Assembly: GCA_029255685.2 (NCBI GenBank)
Contig: CM055312.2
Span: 18,190,649 to 18,254,648, forward strand
DNA length: 64,000 bases
Source of the DNA: Silene conica
Lineage: Eukaryota > Streptophyta > Magnoliopsida > Caryophyllales > Caryophyllaceae
Direction: 5' to 3'
The translations under genes and the position numbers were made by a program. Position 1 is the stretch's first letter, and every line of letters starts with the position of its first letter. Below the pieces are notes generated by a model. That model made no database searches. It saw nothing but the letters and a program-made list of their open reading frames with translations, and had not been told where the DNA came from. Shown piece by piece: positions 51,730-62,338 of this stretch.

Positions 51730-54644
51730 TGTAACATCCCGTGTTTTCGTAAAATATATTTTAAGTTTTTTAAATTTTTTTTAATAAGAAGAATAATTAT
51801 TTTAATAATTTATTGAAAAGCGTTTTAAATAAATAATAAGATCCGTCTTAAGAACCTTAAGTCATTAAGACGAATATAACTTGGTAACTTAAGTTCACAT
51901 CTTAAAACCCGTTCAAAGATATCCAAACCCGTTTCATTTAAACGGAAAGGACAACCCTTAAACCCCTTAAAACCAATTGTGTCGACACATTTCTTCTTCC
52001 TCAAAGCAATATAACAGTGAACACCATTTTCACAAAACCTCCTAAATAATCATATTCTTTTCCTATTTTCTTCATCATCCGTTCATCAAATCGAGGTAAT
52101 AATATCATTTTCGGAATCCTCATCGAATTTGCAAGCCATCTATCACTTTCGTTTTTCAAATCCTTCACTTCGAAAAATTGGCTGTTTTTCCTAAAACCGT
52201 ATTTTGGTCCGCTAAACTTGTTTTTCGTGATGTAGGTGTGGGCTTAGACGACCCGGAAGTGGATAGCTTCATCTTAGAGGAGGATCTTTGAGCCGGATTG
52301 CATTTGAGGTGACGATTACGAGTAACTCGGCCTTTTTGTTAAAATAGCAAGTTTTGTTGTGTTCTTGTTATTGTTTCTGATTTTTGTTTAAGTTTGACGA
52401 TTAATGGACTTAGTAACATGTTAGGAATGACCTTACTTGAGGATTATATGCTTACTTGATGTTTCATATGAGTAATGGTTCAATTTCTGAATTTTATGTT
52501 TTGCGACGGATACATCATATAATCATATTGAGGATTGTTATGGGTTTGTTTGTTGTTAGTTAGTGTTATTAAGTGATTTGTGATGTTGGGTAAACTTTAT
52601 TTGTTGCAATTCTTAGGATTTAGTATCGATTTAATGAGTTTTGGAAATGGCTGGAAATTGCGTTTTTCGCGATCAGGCTCTCCGAGCCGGTCGACCGACC
52701 GGCCGCCGGTCGACCGGCTGGGGACGCTTTTAGGTGTTTTGCGAAATTTGGAAGTTTGTAGGATTTGGATGCCCAGCCGGCAGACCGGCCGCCTACCTGC
52801 CGGCTGGGAGTGCATTTTAGTTGTTTTGCGAATTGTAGGAGTGTAGGCCGGCTGCCTGCCAACCGGCTGGTAGCCTCATTTGAGAAATTTCGTAAGTTGG
52901 GATTGGGTTCCCAGCCGGTAGGCCGGCTGCCTGCCGACCGGCTGGGAGTCCTCGTTGTTGTTTTTGTTTTAAAGAAAGGGAAGGCTGAAGTGGATTACCA
53001 GCGATGGGTCGGCTGCCTGCCGACCGGCTGGGGATCCCTGAAGCTTATTTTTATTTCGAATTCGTAATTCGTTTGTAACTTTTAAACGGTTAGTCGGTTT
53101 TGATTGAAACTCGTTCCTTGTATCTTTAATATGTATCTGAGGTCCCCGGAGGATGGGCGACACTATATTGGATTCGGGAATGGAGAGAGGATAGAGACCC
53201 CCCCCCCCCCCTCCCCGTTCGGGTAACCGAAAGGGAAACCGGCTCTCCCTCAACTTAGTTCCCGGGGTCAATTAAGTGTTGATTAGAAGTTAAGAAAGTA
53301 GAACTATAGTTTAGTTCATAGACTTTGATGATATCGTACTGATGCGTATTAAGTTATGCCTTAAGCTGGCCTCTGAACTTAATATGTGAGTTGTTTGTCA
53401 TATATGGGGATATGCCTTAAGCTGACCTCTGAGCTCCATATGTGTATGTTTGTCGTGTTTGGGACATGCCTTAAGCTGGCCTCTGAGTCCAGACATGTTT
53501 GATTGTGATCGCGTCGGAACATGCCTTAAGTTGGCCTCTGAGTCTGACTAGTAGAGCAGCTGCACAACGGGGTAGCTAAGGAACTGACACCTTGCCCGGA
53601 GTGCAGATGTTTGATGCTAGGACATGCCTTAAGCTGGCCTCTGAGTCTAGTATCTTGTGATGTAGTGAAGGGACATGCCTTAAGCTGGCCTCTGAGTCCT
53701 TTACTTTTGGGTGCTAGTCTATGCCTTAAGTTGGCCTCTGAGTCTAATGTCTTGCTGATTGGCGGGTCCATGCCTTAAGTTGGCCTCTGAGTCCTTGCGT
53801 GCTGAATGTTTTGGTGTTTAGGTTATGTCTTAAGCTGACCGTTGAACCTTTACACTTGCTGATTGACTAGTATATAGGTTATGTCTTAAGTTGACCGCTG
53901 AACCTTATACTTGCTGAGTTTTATCTGCTTGCCTAGAGTTGGTACTGTGACAGATATAGATGTCGATATTGATAGTGTAGAAGATAATATTGATGAGAAT
54001 GATACTTGACTTTGTTATTGTTCATCCAAGGCATTGGATGACTCTTTGATCGATTTCATAAATAGTTGGACTGAAAGACCCCCCGACTGGGTAACCAGTA
54101 GGGAAACCGGCTCTCCTTCCTAACGGTTTATGAAGTTGGTTGAGAGCCGTGCATTAGTGATTGCATTATGGTATGAGATCAGTTGATGAGATATTTTATA
54201 CTTCACATGTTTATATATGCTGGAGTATTCTGTTTGCATTTATGTGTTACGTGTCGTTACAAAAGGTGGCTAGGAGAACTCTAGTCACTCCCCACTGATT
54301 GTGGCGTACATGTTTTCATGTATGTAGGTACATGCAGGTTGGCAGGGTTCACACGAGAGCTAGCGAGCGATGATCCTTTCATCATGACTTACACTTCTAT
54401 CGTTTAGCTGGACTCTTCGTTTTGATACAGTTTACGTCTTGGTGCCTGTAGGGATGTTCCATCCCAGGCTGTTGTATATATTTGGTTTTCGTACTTAGAC
54501 AGTATACTTATCTATTTCTGTTTATGTCAGTTTCAGTTTTCAGTTTTTATTTCACCTCGCATGTTTATGTTAAAAAGTTTTAATTCCGCTGCATTTTTAG
54601 TACTTTGTATGTTTTAATTTTCCGCTTTCGCGAGGGGTTTTATA
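51730..54644 (+). repeat. Right LTR of element D
   Basis: 2915 bp, TGTAACATCCC...GGGGTTTTATA (last bases mutated from ACA), followed by ACTTT. It has the same order of parts: palindromes 52679-53035, a C run at 53198-53211, stem-loops about 53343-53912. A 21-bp loss between GTAGG repeats near 52845 removed the left arm of module 3. Confidence 0.93.
53343..53912. repeat. Stem-loop array, right LTR of D
   Basis: Same ten units as in the left LTR with few changes. The sixth unit here keeps the full ATGCCTTAAG loop start (GTGAAGGGAC with GTCCTTTAC as stem), where the left copy has a short deletion. Confidence 0.88.
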
Positions 54645-54975
54645 ACTTTCTTCGACTGTTGGGTGAGACTATCTTTGGGCGACCTGAGCTTAATAACATC
54701 ACCAACACTGAGCTTTCCATCTTGGCCGGGTACGTGAACATCGATTCGCGTACCCCTTTTGTTCTTAACATTTCTTTTCTGGTTGCTCAGTATTGGGGTG
54801 GTATTGGGAGGAAGGTCACGAGTGCTATCGTCTGTGGCGGATTGGTCACTAGGATGATTCGCCACATTCGCCCTACTTACATCGAGAGGGTTGGCCTAGT
54901 AGGGGCGGTTGGGCGCCTTGACATAGAGGCCATGCGAGTTTTTCGCTGGCTAGATGGGATGACGTGGTTTAGAGC
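54645..54975 (+). pseudogene. Athila ORF of B, segment 3
   Basis: Starts with the ACTTT copy. It is open and similar to the C homologue: FLRLLGETIFGRPELNNITN, TELSILAGYVNIDSRTPF, FLVAQYWGGIGRKVTSAIVCGG, MRVFRWLDGMTWF. The border with element E cannot be fixed exactly; I place it near 54975, where the similarity to the Athila ORF ends. Confidence 0.75.
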
Positions 54976-55077
54976 TTATATTTATGTACTACTTATGCTT
55001 GTCTTATGTTGGGGAGTGTTTTGTTATCACTACGGGTGGCGAACTTCGCGACGAAGTTCATTTTAAGGAGGGGAGAC

Positions 55078-56677
55078 TGTAATAACCCGTATTTTTGCCT
55101 CGGTCAACAACTGTCAAACTATGTGTTATAAACGTATTTCAAACGGTATGTTTATAAAGTATTTTATGTAAACTGTTATTGTTTTATAAATCATATTTCT
55201 ACGATTATTTCTTATTTCATGATCATTTTATATTGTCGTTTATTTCATAAAATGACGTTGCATTTGTATTTATATAATATTTATAATATATTTATAATTA
55301 AATATATTACTATTTAATTATTATTTATCGTTAATATATGTTCCTATTTTTATAATTAAGGCGTAATTACATTTAAACCCTATTTTTTTATATACCAATA
55401 ATATTTACATTTTTGTAACTAATTAATTATTTATCGTTACTAATATTAAATTACACGTAATACTCGTGTTTCTATTTATAATTAAATATTTATAATTAGG
55501 TTACACGTGCTCGTTTATTTTAAGTTACAAGTCTCGAGATGCGTGTTAACCCTAAACCCTAAAATCCTACTTAGCTATGTCGACCCACCAAGCCCTACCT
55601 CTCAACATCGACATTCAACACAAACCCTATATAGGTTACCTGCCTCCAATATATTGACAAACCCTACCTATCTCTCACGTCATTACCAGCCCCCACCCTG
55701 ATACAAATCTACCACCATCATCGTCATCTTCTTCAATTCAGAATCATTACGAGCCGGGAATTTCACAAAGGTAAGATTTGATAACGTTTTGCTTGCTTTA
55801 CTATATCGTTCCCTATTGTTATCACCTAGACTCGACTTTATGAGGACTTGACCAGACCGTAGGTTGTGTTAGGACCAACCCTAGACAAACCATAATCGTG
55901 GTGTTGTCAACCACGGTGGTTTGCAGAGGAGTAACGAAAACAGAGGGAGATGAGGTGTGGGTCTGAGAGGGTGTTCCTCGTGGTGGGGACCACGAGGAGG
56001 ATGGTGGTAGTTGGGGATAGGGTTAGTGGCAATTAGTGGTTCTGGGTAGCAAGTTGGAGTGGTGGTTGTGGTGGTAGTGGCGTGGTTGTCGGGTAGACTC
56101 TGTTTTCATCATCCAACCGCGAGAAGCTTGTTAGGGCAGCAGTTTGTTGGCGCTTGTGGGAGTTATGGTGGTAGTTCAGAGGCGTTAGTGGTAGTTGATG
56201 GTGCAAGGAGGATGTAGGCACCCTCTATGGTGGTTGTGGGTGGTCTGGATGGTGGTGAGAGAACCCGCGAGAAGAGAGGAAGGTTGCGCGAAAAACCGAG
56301 GTTACGAGTTTGTACATGGGTAGTTTTGAGGTGTCGTGGTGGTGGCTACGGTGGCGTCTGGTGGTGGCTAATGGGTGGTAGTTGTAGATTTTAGTACGTA
56401 GTAGAGGTCGGGTCCAATGGTGGTGGTTGTCGGGGACTGGGCTGTTGGTGGTTGTGTCGGGAAAAGGGCTGCAACTGAACCTTTGTCCTGCGTTTTAATT
56501 GTTGATGTGTCGTAATTGTTTTGTAGGGGAGTTGTATTATTATTATTATTAATCCTAGTGTCTTTGCTAATTGGCTAATAAGATATCCTTGTTGTTTTAC
56601 GTAAGCTAACAAGCTATATTATCATTATTGGTTTTGTATATGTAATAGTATTATTATTACTATTTTTATTAAAATCA

Positions 56678-56709
<32 letters not shown>

Positions 56710-57943
56710 TATATTACTGTTGTTGTTATTGTCAATATATCATTATTAGTACATATTATTATAATTTCTAATATTGTTCTTAGTTGTTATTATTGTTAGT
56801 AAGTATTGTTTATGTTGTTAATCATTAAGATTGTTAAGTGAGTTTTTATATGTGACGGTTGTCAGTAGTTTGATTATATATTATATTTTCTATGTTCGTT
56901 TGTTCAATCGAAGTTAGTTATAAATGTAATAAGGACGGGTCGGTTATTTAATTAAAGTAGTCATGTTTATACGGTCTCGTTATGCGTGATATTATTTAAA
57001 TAATTAATTTGAATACTAGATATGTTAAATTAGTTGCATAATTGTATCTGTTAGTGATTACGTATATTATATTGTTAGGTGACGGTTTTGAAGTGGCATA
57101 ATTCTGTTTACTTGCTGGCTTGCGATTGAACTATATTGCTATACAGGTAGGATACACTGACCTTATACTCTATGTTGTGTTATGAATGGATGTGGTATTG
57201 TGTGTTAAGGATGTTGAGTATGATTGATATGAGAATGATATTGGTTGGGATTGAGTGTTGATTATTATTATTATTATTGGTATGCGCATTGCATTATTTA
57301 ATAACATGATTGATTAAGAGTATTGTTGCATTCACGAGCATGGCATGTGCATTGGACACGGATTTGAGATGATGAGATATTATTGGGCCCAGGCTAGTTC
57401 TGCAGGACTAGACCTGGTGAGCTCAGTTGTTATGCTGGTGTTCGGCGACGGCCGGCTATAGTCTGTCGGGAGGTTCGGTAGGGCTTGGTGCAAGGGTATG
57501 AGTTTGAGAATGAGATTGAAATTGAGATTGAGCTCGAGCATATCATGGCATTTGCATATCATTTAACAGTTGCATTATAAATATTGTGTTATCCTACTCA
57601 ACCGCGAGGTTGACAGTGTATTCGTGTACACCTACGATGATCCGGAATGGGGGTAGATTCTACTGGTCAGAGACAGATGGATTAGGAGCTTGGGCATGAA
57701 GAGAGACCTGGCTTGGACCTACTTAGAATTAGATCACATACTTAGATGTTATCAGTTGTACGACTTTTATTCTTCGCGTTATAAATGTTGTAATAGCAAA
57801 AGTTTAAATTTAACCAGTTTTTATATAAAGTACTTTGGTTTGTTTTACTTTGTTATTCACTACCTCGGACATTCCGAGACGGTAACAGCTCTATTTATTG
57901 AGAATGTCTTGCTAAAGGCTCTTAAATAAATGGGGGTGTTACA
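55078..57943 (+). repeat. LTR of element E
   Basis: 2866 bp, TGTAATAACCCG...GGGGTGTTACA. It includes a perfect 10-bp hairpin TCCTCGTGGT/ACCACGAGGA (55975-55998), an ATT microsatellite (56681-56709) and a stem CCAGGCTAGT/ACTAGACCTGG near 57390-57417. No ORF. Confidence 0.85.
56681..56709. repeat. ATT microsatellite
   Basis: About nine to ten uninterrupted ATT units inside the E LTR. Confidence 0.9.
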
Positions 57944-58098
57944 GGTACCCTGCCTCTTCTTCATCCGATGAGGAAAGGGAGGAGACACCGGTAGCGAGAG
58001 CGGTGCGCCTACGTGCCGAGGCTGCAGCGAGGCGTGCTACGAGAGAGGAGGAGCAGGATCCCACGTTTAGGGAGGAGGAGGCCTCTCGTGATGCTTAG
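57944..58098 (+). pseudogene. Athila ORF of B, segment 4 (C-terminal)
   Basis: Open to TAG 58096-58098. It encodes a polar tail: YPASSSSDEEREETPVARAV, then alanine/arginine-rich and acidic (TREEEQDPTFREEEASRDA). It follows E directly and ends the B ORF. Similar acidic tails close the homologue in C. Confidence 0.65.
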
Positions 58099-59824
58099 GG
58101 CTTCCCTGGTTTTGGTACTGGTTTGGGGAAGCCAGTTTGTGAGTACCACCGTTCTTTCCATCTTTTCTTTTGTTTTTCTTTTTGTTTTTAGGAGCATGTA
58201 TTAGGTTGTTATCCCTTTTCCCTTACTTGATGGTTTTGATGTGCTGAGAAGACAACGAGGGCGTTGTCTGTTTTGGTTTGGGGAGGGTATGCATCCTTTT
58301 GCGTCTGCATTTGCATTTCGTTTCGCATTCACGTTTATTGCTTTATGTAAATTTCAGAAAATTTTCTAAATTTCAAAAAATATCACGTTTACTTTTGCAT
58401 TTAGTCGAGTCAGATTGGAGTTTTGATGATGACAAAGTTGTTTATCGTCAATTTTATGTCATGTTCTGCCAATTTTCGATCCTTGCCTTGTGAAGTCTTA
58501 GGCGTCGTCTCGAATATTGTCATGGACTTCATGTTAGATCACTAGACTTGACTCATAGTTTTGGCAACCTACTACACATTCTGAGCTTTAGAGCCTTTAA
58601 ACTAGTGACATCTATGACCGGTTACATTAGGATTGTGAGTAGTACTCCCTACATTTCATGTCTTGCATACGTATGATCGAGTCTTGGTTTCTTATTGTCT
58701 ACACGCACCGTTTTGAGGTTGGTATTACACGTAGGAGAACTATTGCATCACCCCCTTCTCGTTTTGCCCATTTAGCTCCACTTTAGCCAAAAAATGCCTT
58801 CTGTCCTTTAAACTACATCCTATATCTTGCCTACCTTATGCTGAGCTAGGAGTAGTGAAGGATTTGTGCCATTTTATCAGTTTTGGCCTGCTTTTACTGA
58901 TTTTGGAGTTTATTCGAAGGGAGGGGAAGTTCCCAGCTGAGATTTACTCGATCGAGACCTTTGATCCTCGATCGAGTGGTTTTTCTGGGTTAGCCCGGTC
59001 GATCTAAAGCTTTAAGAAGAATAGTTCTCGATCGAAGCACTTTTTGCTCGATCGAGTAATCTGGGAAAGAAAAGTTCTCGATCGACCTCCCTTTTTGGTC
59101 GATAGAGGAGAATTTACCACTGTTCAGACAACCGAGAAAAAAATTCATCAGAAAAAAAATTTCAAAAACAAAAGAAAAATTCAAAAAAAAAGAAAAAAGA
59201 AAAGGAAAAAAATTGATGAAAGAAAAATGGGAATTGATTATCCGGTTGACAGTTGGAAAATTTTAAGTAGTATTTTGTTTGCCTAGCAATGGCAATGAGC
59301 TTAATGTTTAGTCGGAAAATTTGGGGATGTATTTTCATGAGATTTGGAGGTTCTAGCTCGGCTTAAACCCCCACTAATCCATACTTGTTTTACCCCTTTT
59401 TGTCCCACTTAGCCTCACTTACCCAAAACTTGCAATAGTTCGGCGTGTAATGGACATCATTGGTGGTTATGCGTGTGTACAGTGCTTGAAACCTTTATTC
59501 ATGCTAGTCTAGAAAACATGTTTTATTGGTCGTAGTTTAGGCGAGAGTCTATACCTCCTTATTTTTCTCTTCTCTTCACATATATTTTACCATTTGCTTT
59601 GATTGAGAGAAGAGTGATTCCGGGAGAGTCCGAAATTTATGAGTCTAACAAGGTTGAAAGTCTACATATGTTTCCATGGTGCGTACAAATTCGTTCACTT
59701 ATTTCTAATCTTGGCATACATGGGTTGATTTTGGGCATAGTATGTTTTTGGCATTGACTATTTTGGTAGCTTTGAGTCTTTCTCCATCCATTGGGTCCGT
59801 AGTTTATCCTTGGTTTGCATTTAG
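58099..59824 (+). other. 3' non-coding region of element B
   Basis: No gene. It includes two PPT-like tracts (GGTTTGGGGAAGCC near 58122, GGTTTGGGGAGGG near 58275), a palindrome array (58945-59115), and an A-rich stretch (59130-59225). Confidence 0.65.
58945..59115. repeat. CTCGATCGAG palindrome array in the 3' region of B
   Basis: Three to four modules. The first pairs ACTCGATCGAG with CTCGATCGAGT. The last pairs TCTCGATCGACC with GGTCGATAGAG, a paired change of the usual CGAG arm to CGACC/GGTCG. Confidence 0.85.
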
Positions 59825-59863
59825 TTTGCTTGAGGACAAGCAAAGGTTCGGTTTGGGGAAGTT
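59825..59863 (+). other. AGGA-loop hairpin and polypurine tract of B
   Basis: TTTGCTTG-AGGA-CAAGCAAA is a perfect 8-bp stem with a 4-nt loop (59825-59844); GGTTCGGTTTGGGGAAGT follows up to the LTR at 59864. Confidence 0.75.
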
Positions 59864-61680
59864 TGATGTGTGCATTTTGTATAGACTTTTTAGTCTTGTT
59901 TTAGCTCACATTCTGACGACTATTGGTGATTTAATATCATTTTATGCCCCGTATATGCTACCTTGTGTTCGCGTTGCTATTTTGCAGATATTGACCGAAT
60001 AGTAACGAAAACCGAGCTTTTTCTACCTGAAAGCACTATATTTCAAATTTTCAATAGACGATGGGAGAATCACGGTTGGTTGTGTATCAATCGAGAGTTT
60101 TGAGGCGAAGAAGCAACCAATGGCCTGTCGAAGGCCCCTATCGAGGAGAAAAGTCCTCGATTGAGCTGTCCTGTGCTCGATCGAGGGATCCAGACAAAGA
60201 CATGTCCTCGATCGAGCTGTTCTGTGCTCGATCGAGAGGTAGCCCATGAAGAAAGTACTCGGTCGATAGCTGAACTGATCGATCGAGAGGTGTCAAAGAA
60301 GAGGAGTACTCGATCGAGCAACCTAATATCCTCGATCGACTGGTTTTTGAAGATTAAAGTGCTCGATCGAGAGGAAATTTCTCTCGATCGAGAGCTTTTC
60401 TGACCCTTCGTGTTCACCTCAGTTAATACTTCAGTTTAGATTTCTTTGCCTATTTAAAGAGCTCGTTTGAGAGCATTAGGTCAGAGAATTCATACCCTAA
60501 TATACTCTCTACAACTTTTACTTTTAGGTTATTATTTTACAGAAACTTTGTAGCCGTCGTATCTTTACAATATTTCCGAGTTCTTCGTTCTTTCTTTCTA
60601 AGGATTGCAATTTCTGTTCTTGCCTTTTGCTACTGTAATTCTTCTTTTCTCAACCTTTATTATTCTATTCTTATCTTAGTTTCTGTATACCGTTCCCGTT
60701 CTTTGATTTCCGATCAGTTTCGCGCATATACTCTGTTTCCGTATGTTTGTATTTATCGATGTTTTTGATCCGTTTTCTGTCCTTGATTTTCGCTTTCTGA
60801 TTTCATTCGTTTCTCTTTGTTAGTCCCTGTTCTAGTTTTAATCTAGTCATACTAAATCCTTGCTTAATTCATCTCGTATCGCATGCTTGTTTATTGTTGT
60901 TGTATCCATCTTAAGAATATCGAACCCGCGCCCCTTTCCCTTTTGTTTCTCGTTGATTTCGAATCCCCTGCTTCCTTTGTATAATCTGATTTTTACTTGT
61001 CATTTTACTATGTCGTATGCTAGTTCATTCGTTATCATCGTAATCGTTGTTAATCCCATCATGAGTAGCTAAACCCTTTATATGTTGGGGTGAGGGAAAT
61101 TGTGTCGAACGTTTGATATGTAGTAGTCGGGTTGGACCGTTTTTGGTGGGAATAATCGTAAAACAATTTAATCCGTGTTTGGTTTAGTGAGTGCACGCAT
61201 GAGACCTTACATTTAGTTAATTCCCAACCTAGACCGGAAGGTTGGAAGGGTAAGACTTGTTTATCGATTTTAAATAGTTTTTGTGAGAGCGGAAGTTAAG
61301 CAAAAACGACCTTAGGGCGACTTAAGACCGGAAGGTATAGTCGGGTTTGAGACTTGACCGTAATAACCCAGCCTTTCCCACCAATAACTTAGCCTATCCC
61401 AATTACGTCAATCATACGTGAGACACAACGACCCGAATTCCCAACATATCCCCTTTCCTTGATTTTATCTCATCTTGTGTTAGTTTCGTATTTTTATTCT
61501 CTCGCATATCTTATAACTCGTAGTTTAGTTATCACTTTTGAAAACCCCCAACTTTGTGACCATAGGTAAAAACCGATAGTTGAACAAGTTCGCTTCCCTG
61601 AGGAGACTGACCCTATTTACCACTAGCTTCTGTTAGTAGTACCTAGGCATTTATTTTTGGTGCATAAACGACACGCATCA
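59864..61680 (+). repeat. Right LTR of element B
   Basis: 1817 bp, TGATGTGTGC...CGCATCA. Palindrome array at about 60127-60402 and TATTTAAA at 60451-60458. It is preceded by a PPT and followed by a PBS, so it is shared between two tandem copies. Confidence 0.92.
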
Positions 61681-62084
61681 AATTTTGGCGCCGTTGCCGG
61701 GGAGGCAATGCTGTTTTCTATTTCTGTTTTTATCTATTTTTGTCTTAAGGAATTTTAATTCCTTAAGACCGTACTAATTGTTCTCTTCAGTTTTATGCGC
61801 AGGTCTCAAAGGGGAGATTTGGTGAATCCCGATCCCGAACCCGAGAGATTATTCCTACGTCGAAGGAGAGAACTTAAGAGAGCTAGTCGGGAGGAAGAAT
61901 TGAGTACCCCGAACAAGAGAGAACCAATTTTTGTGAGGAAAACTTCATTTTCGAACCCATTTTTCAACCGAAAATGCTTAACATCGCAAGCCACAGATGA
62001 GCCCACAGCCGCGTTTATTCCAAGGGGATTTAGCATAGCCACAGATGAGCCCATAGCCGCGTTTATTCCAAGGGGATTTAGCAT
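61681..62084 (+). pseudogene. Second, truncated copy of B: PBS and gag start
   Basis: TGGCGCCGTTGCCGGGG recurs at about 61686, and the gag ATG is at 61795 (MRRSQRGDLVNPDPEPERLF). The C run near 61836 is intact here, but another C run near 61908 has lost a base relative to 26748, so each copy carries a different frameshift. A 48-bp in-frame repeat begins at 61999 and starts again at 62047 (EPTAAFIPRGFSIAT twice). B similarity stops after 62084. Confidence 0.85.
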
Positions 62085-62338
62085 TCCCATCACTAAATTA
62101 CAGTAAGTCTCCACATTCCATTAAATATTTACATTCAGATGTTCATAAGAGGGTATGCGCATCCCTAGAGCTAGGTAACACAAAATTCTTTGATACTCAC
62201 CAAGATTATTATATGAAGGTAAAAGCATGCACCGTTAGAGTCTTCGATAAAGTCGAAAAGAAGAATCGTAGTGTCTATTTCTCGGTGCCTTCGGATGTGA
62301 GGGATAAGAGAAAGAGTAACTCCGTCATCAATTATTGA
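62085..62338 (+). other. Unidentified open frame flanking the B remnant
   Basis: A frame distinct from gag is open from inside the B remnant to TGA 62336-62338. It encodes about 84 residues after the junction, including HKRVCASLELGNTKFFDTH and VRVFDKVEKKNRSVYFSVP. The composition looks protein-like and lies in otherwise AT-rich DNA. I do not recognise it. It may be a last exon of a host gene, or part of another element cut by B. Confidence 0.4.

Larger units (their letters stand above)
44140..54644 (+). mobile_element. Element D: Tekay-type chromovirus (Ty3/Gypsy)
   Basis: LTRs of about 2920 and 2915 bp, flanked by a perfect 5-bp duplication ACTTT (44135-44139, 54645-54649). The initiator-tRNA-Met PBS, a single gag-pol frame, a C-terminal chromodomain-like tail and long LTRs fit the Tekay/Del lineage. 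It is inserted in the env-position ORF of B, 180 bp from C. Two stops interrupt gag-pol; otherwise all enzymes are present. Confidence 0.95.
54976..57943 (+). mobile_element. Element E: 5'-truncated Gypsy element, essentially one LTR
   Basis: The piece before 55078 holds the end of a Gypsy internal region (GGCGAACTTCGCGACGAAG, then TTTTAAGGAGGGGAGAC as PPT). The LTR follows and ends at 57943, where the B ORF resumes. No left LTR, gag or pol is present, so everything upstream was lost by deletion. GGTAC (57944-57948) would be the right target duplication, with no left match. Confidence 0.75.
24727..62084 (+). mobile_element. Element B: non-autonomous Athila-type Gypsy element hosting three nested insertions
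   Basis: LTR (24727-26529), tRNA-Asp PBS, gag-protease, a palindrome array, an internal TATA, the Athila env-position ORF, 3' non-coding region, PPT and LTR (59864-61680) occur in order. After the right LTR comes a second PBS and gag start to 62084, so two copies share an LTR in tandem and the second is truncated. No RT, RNase H or integrase exists anywhere in B. The ORF after protease is interrupted by C, D and E. Removing C and D by their target duplications restores reading frame across the joins. Confidence 0.85.

Noticed and set aside
62103..62138. Intron between TTACA/GTAAGT and TTCAG/ATG
   Set aside because: It would be about 36 bp, below the usual minimum for plant introns; the frame reads through without it.
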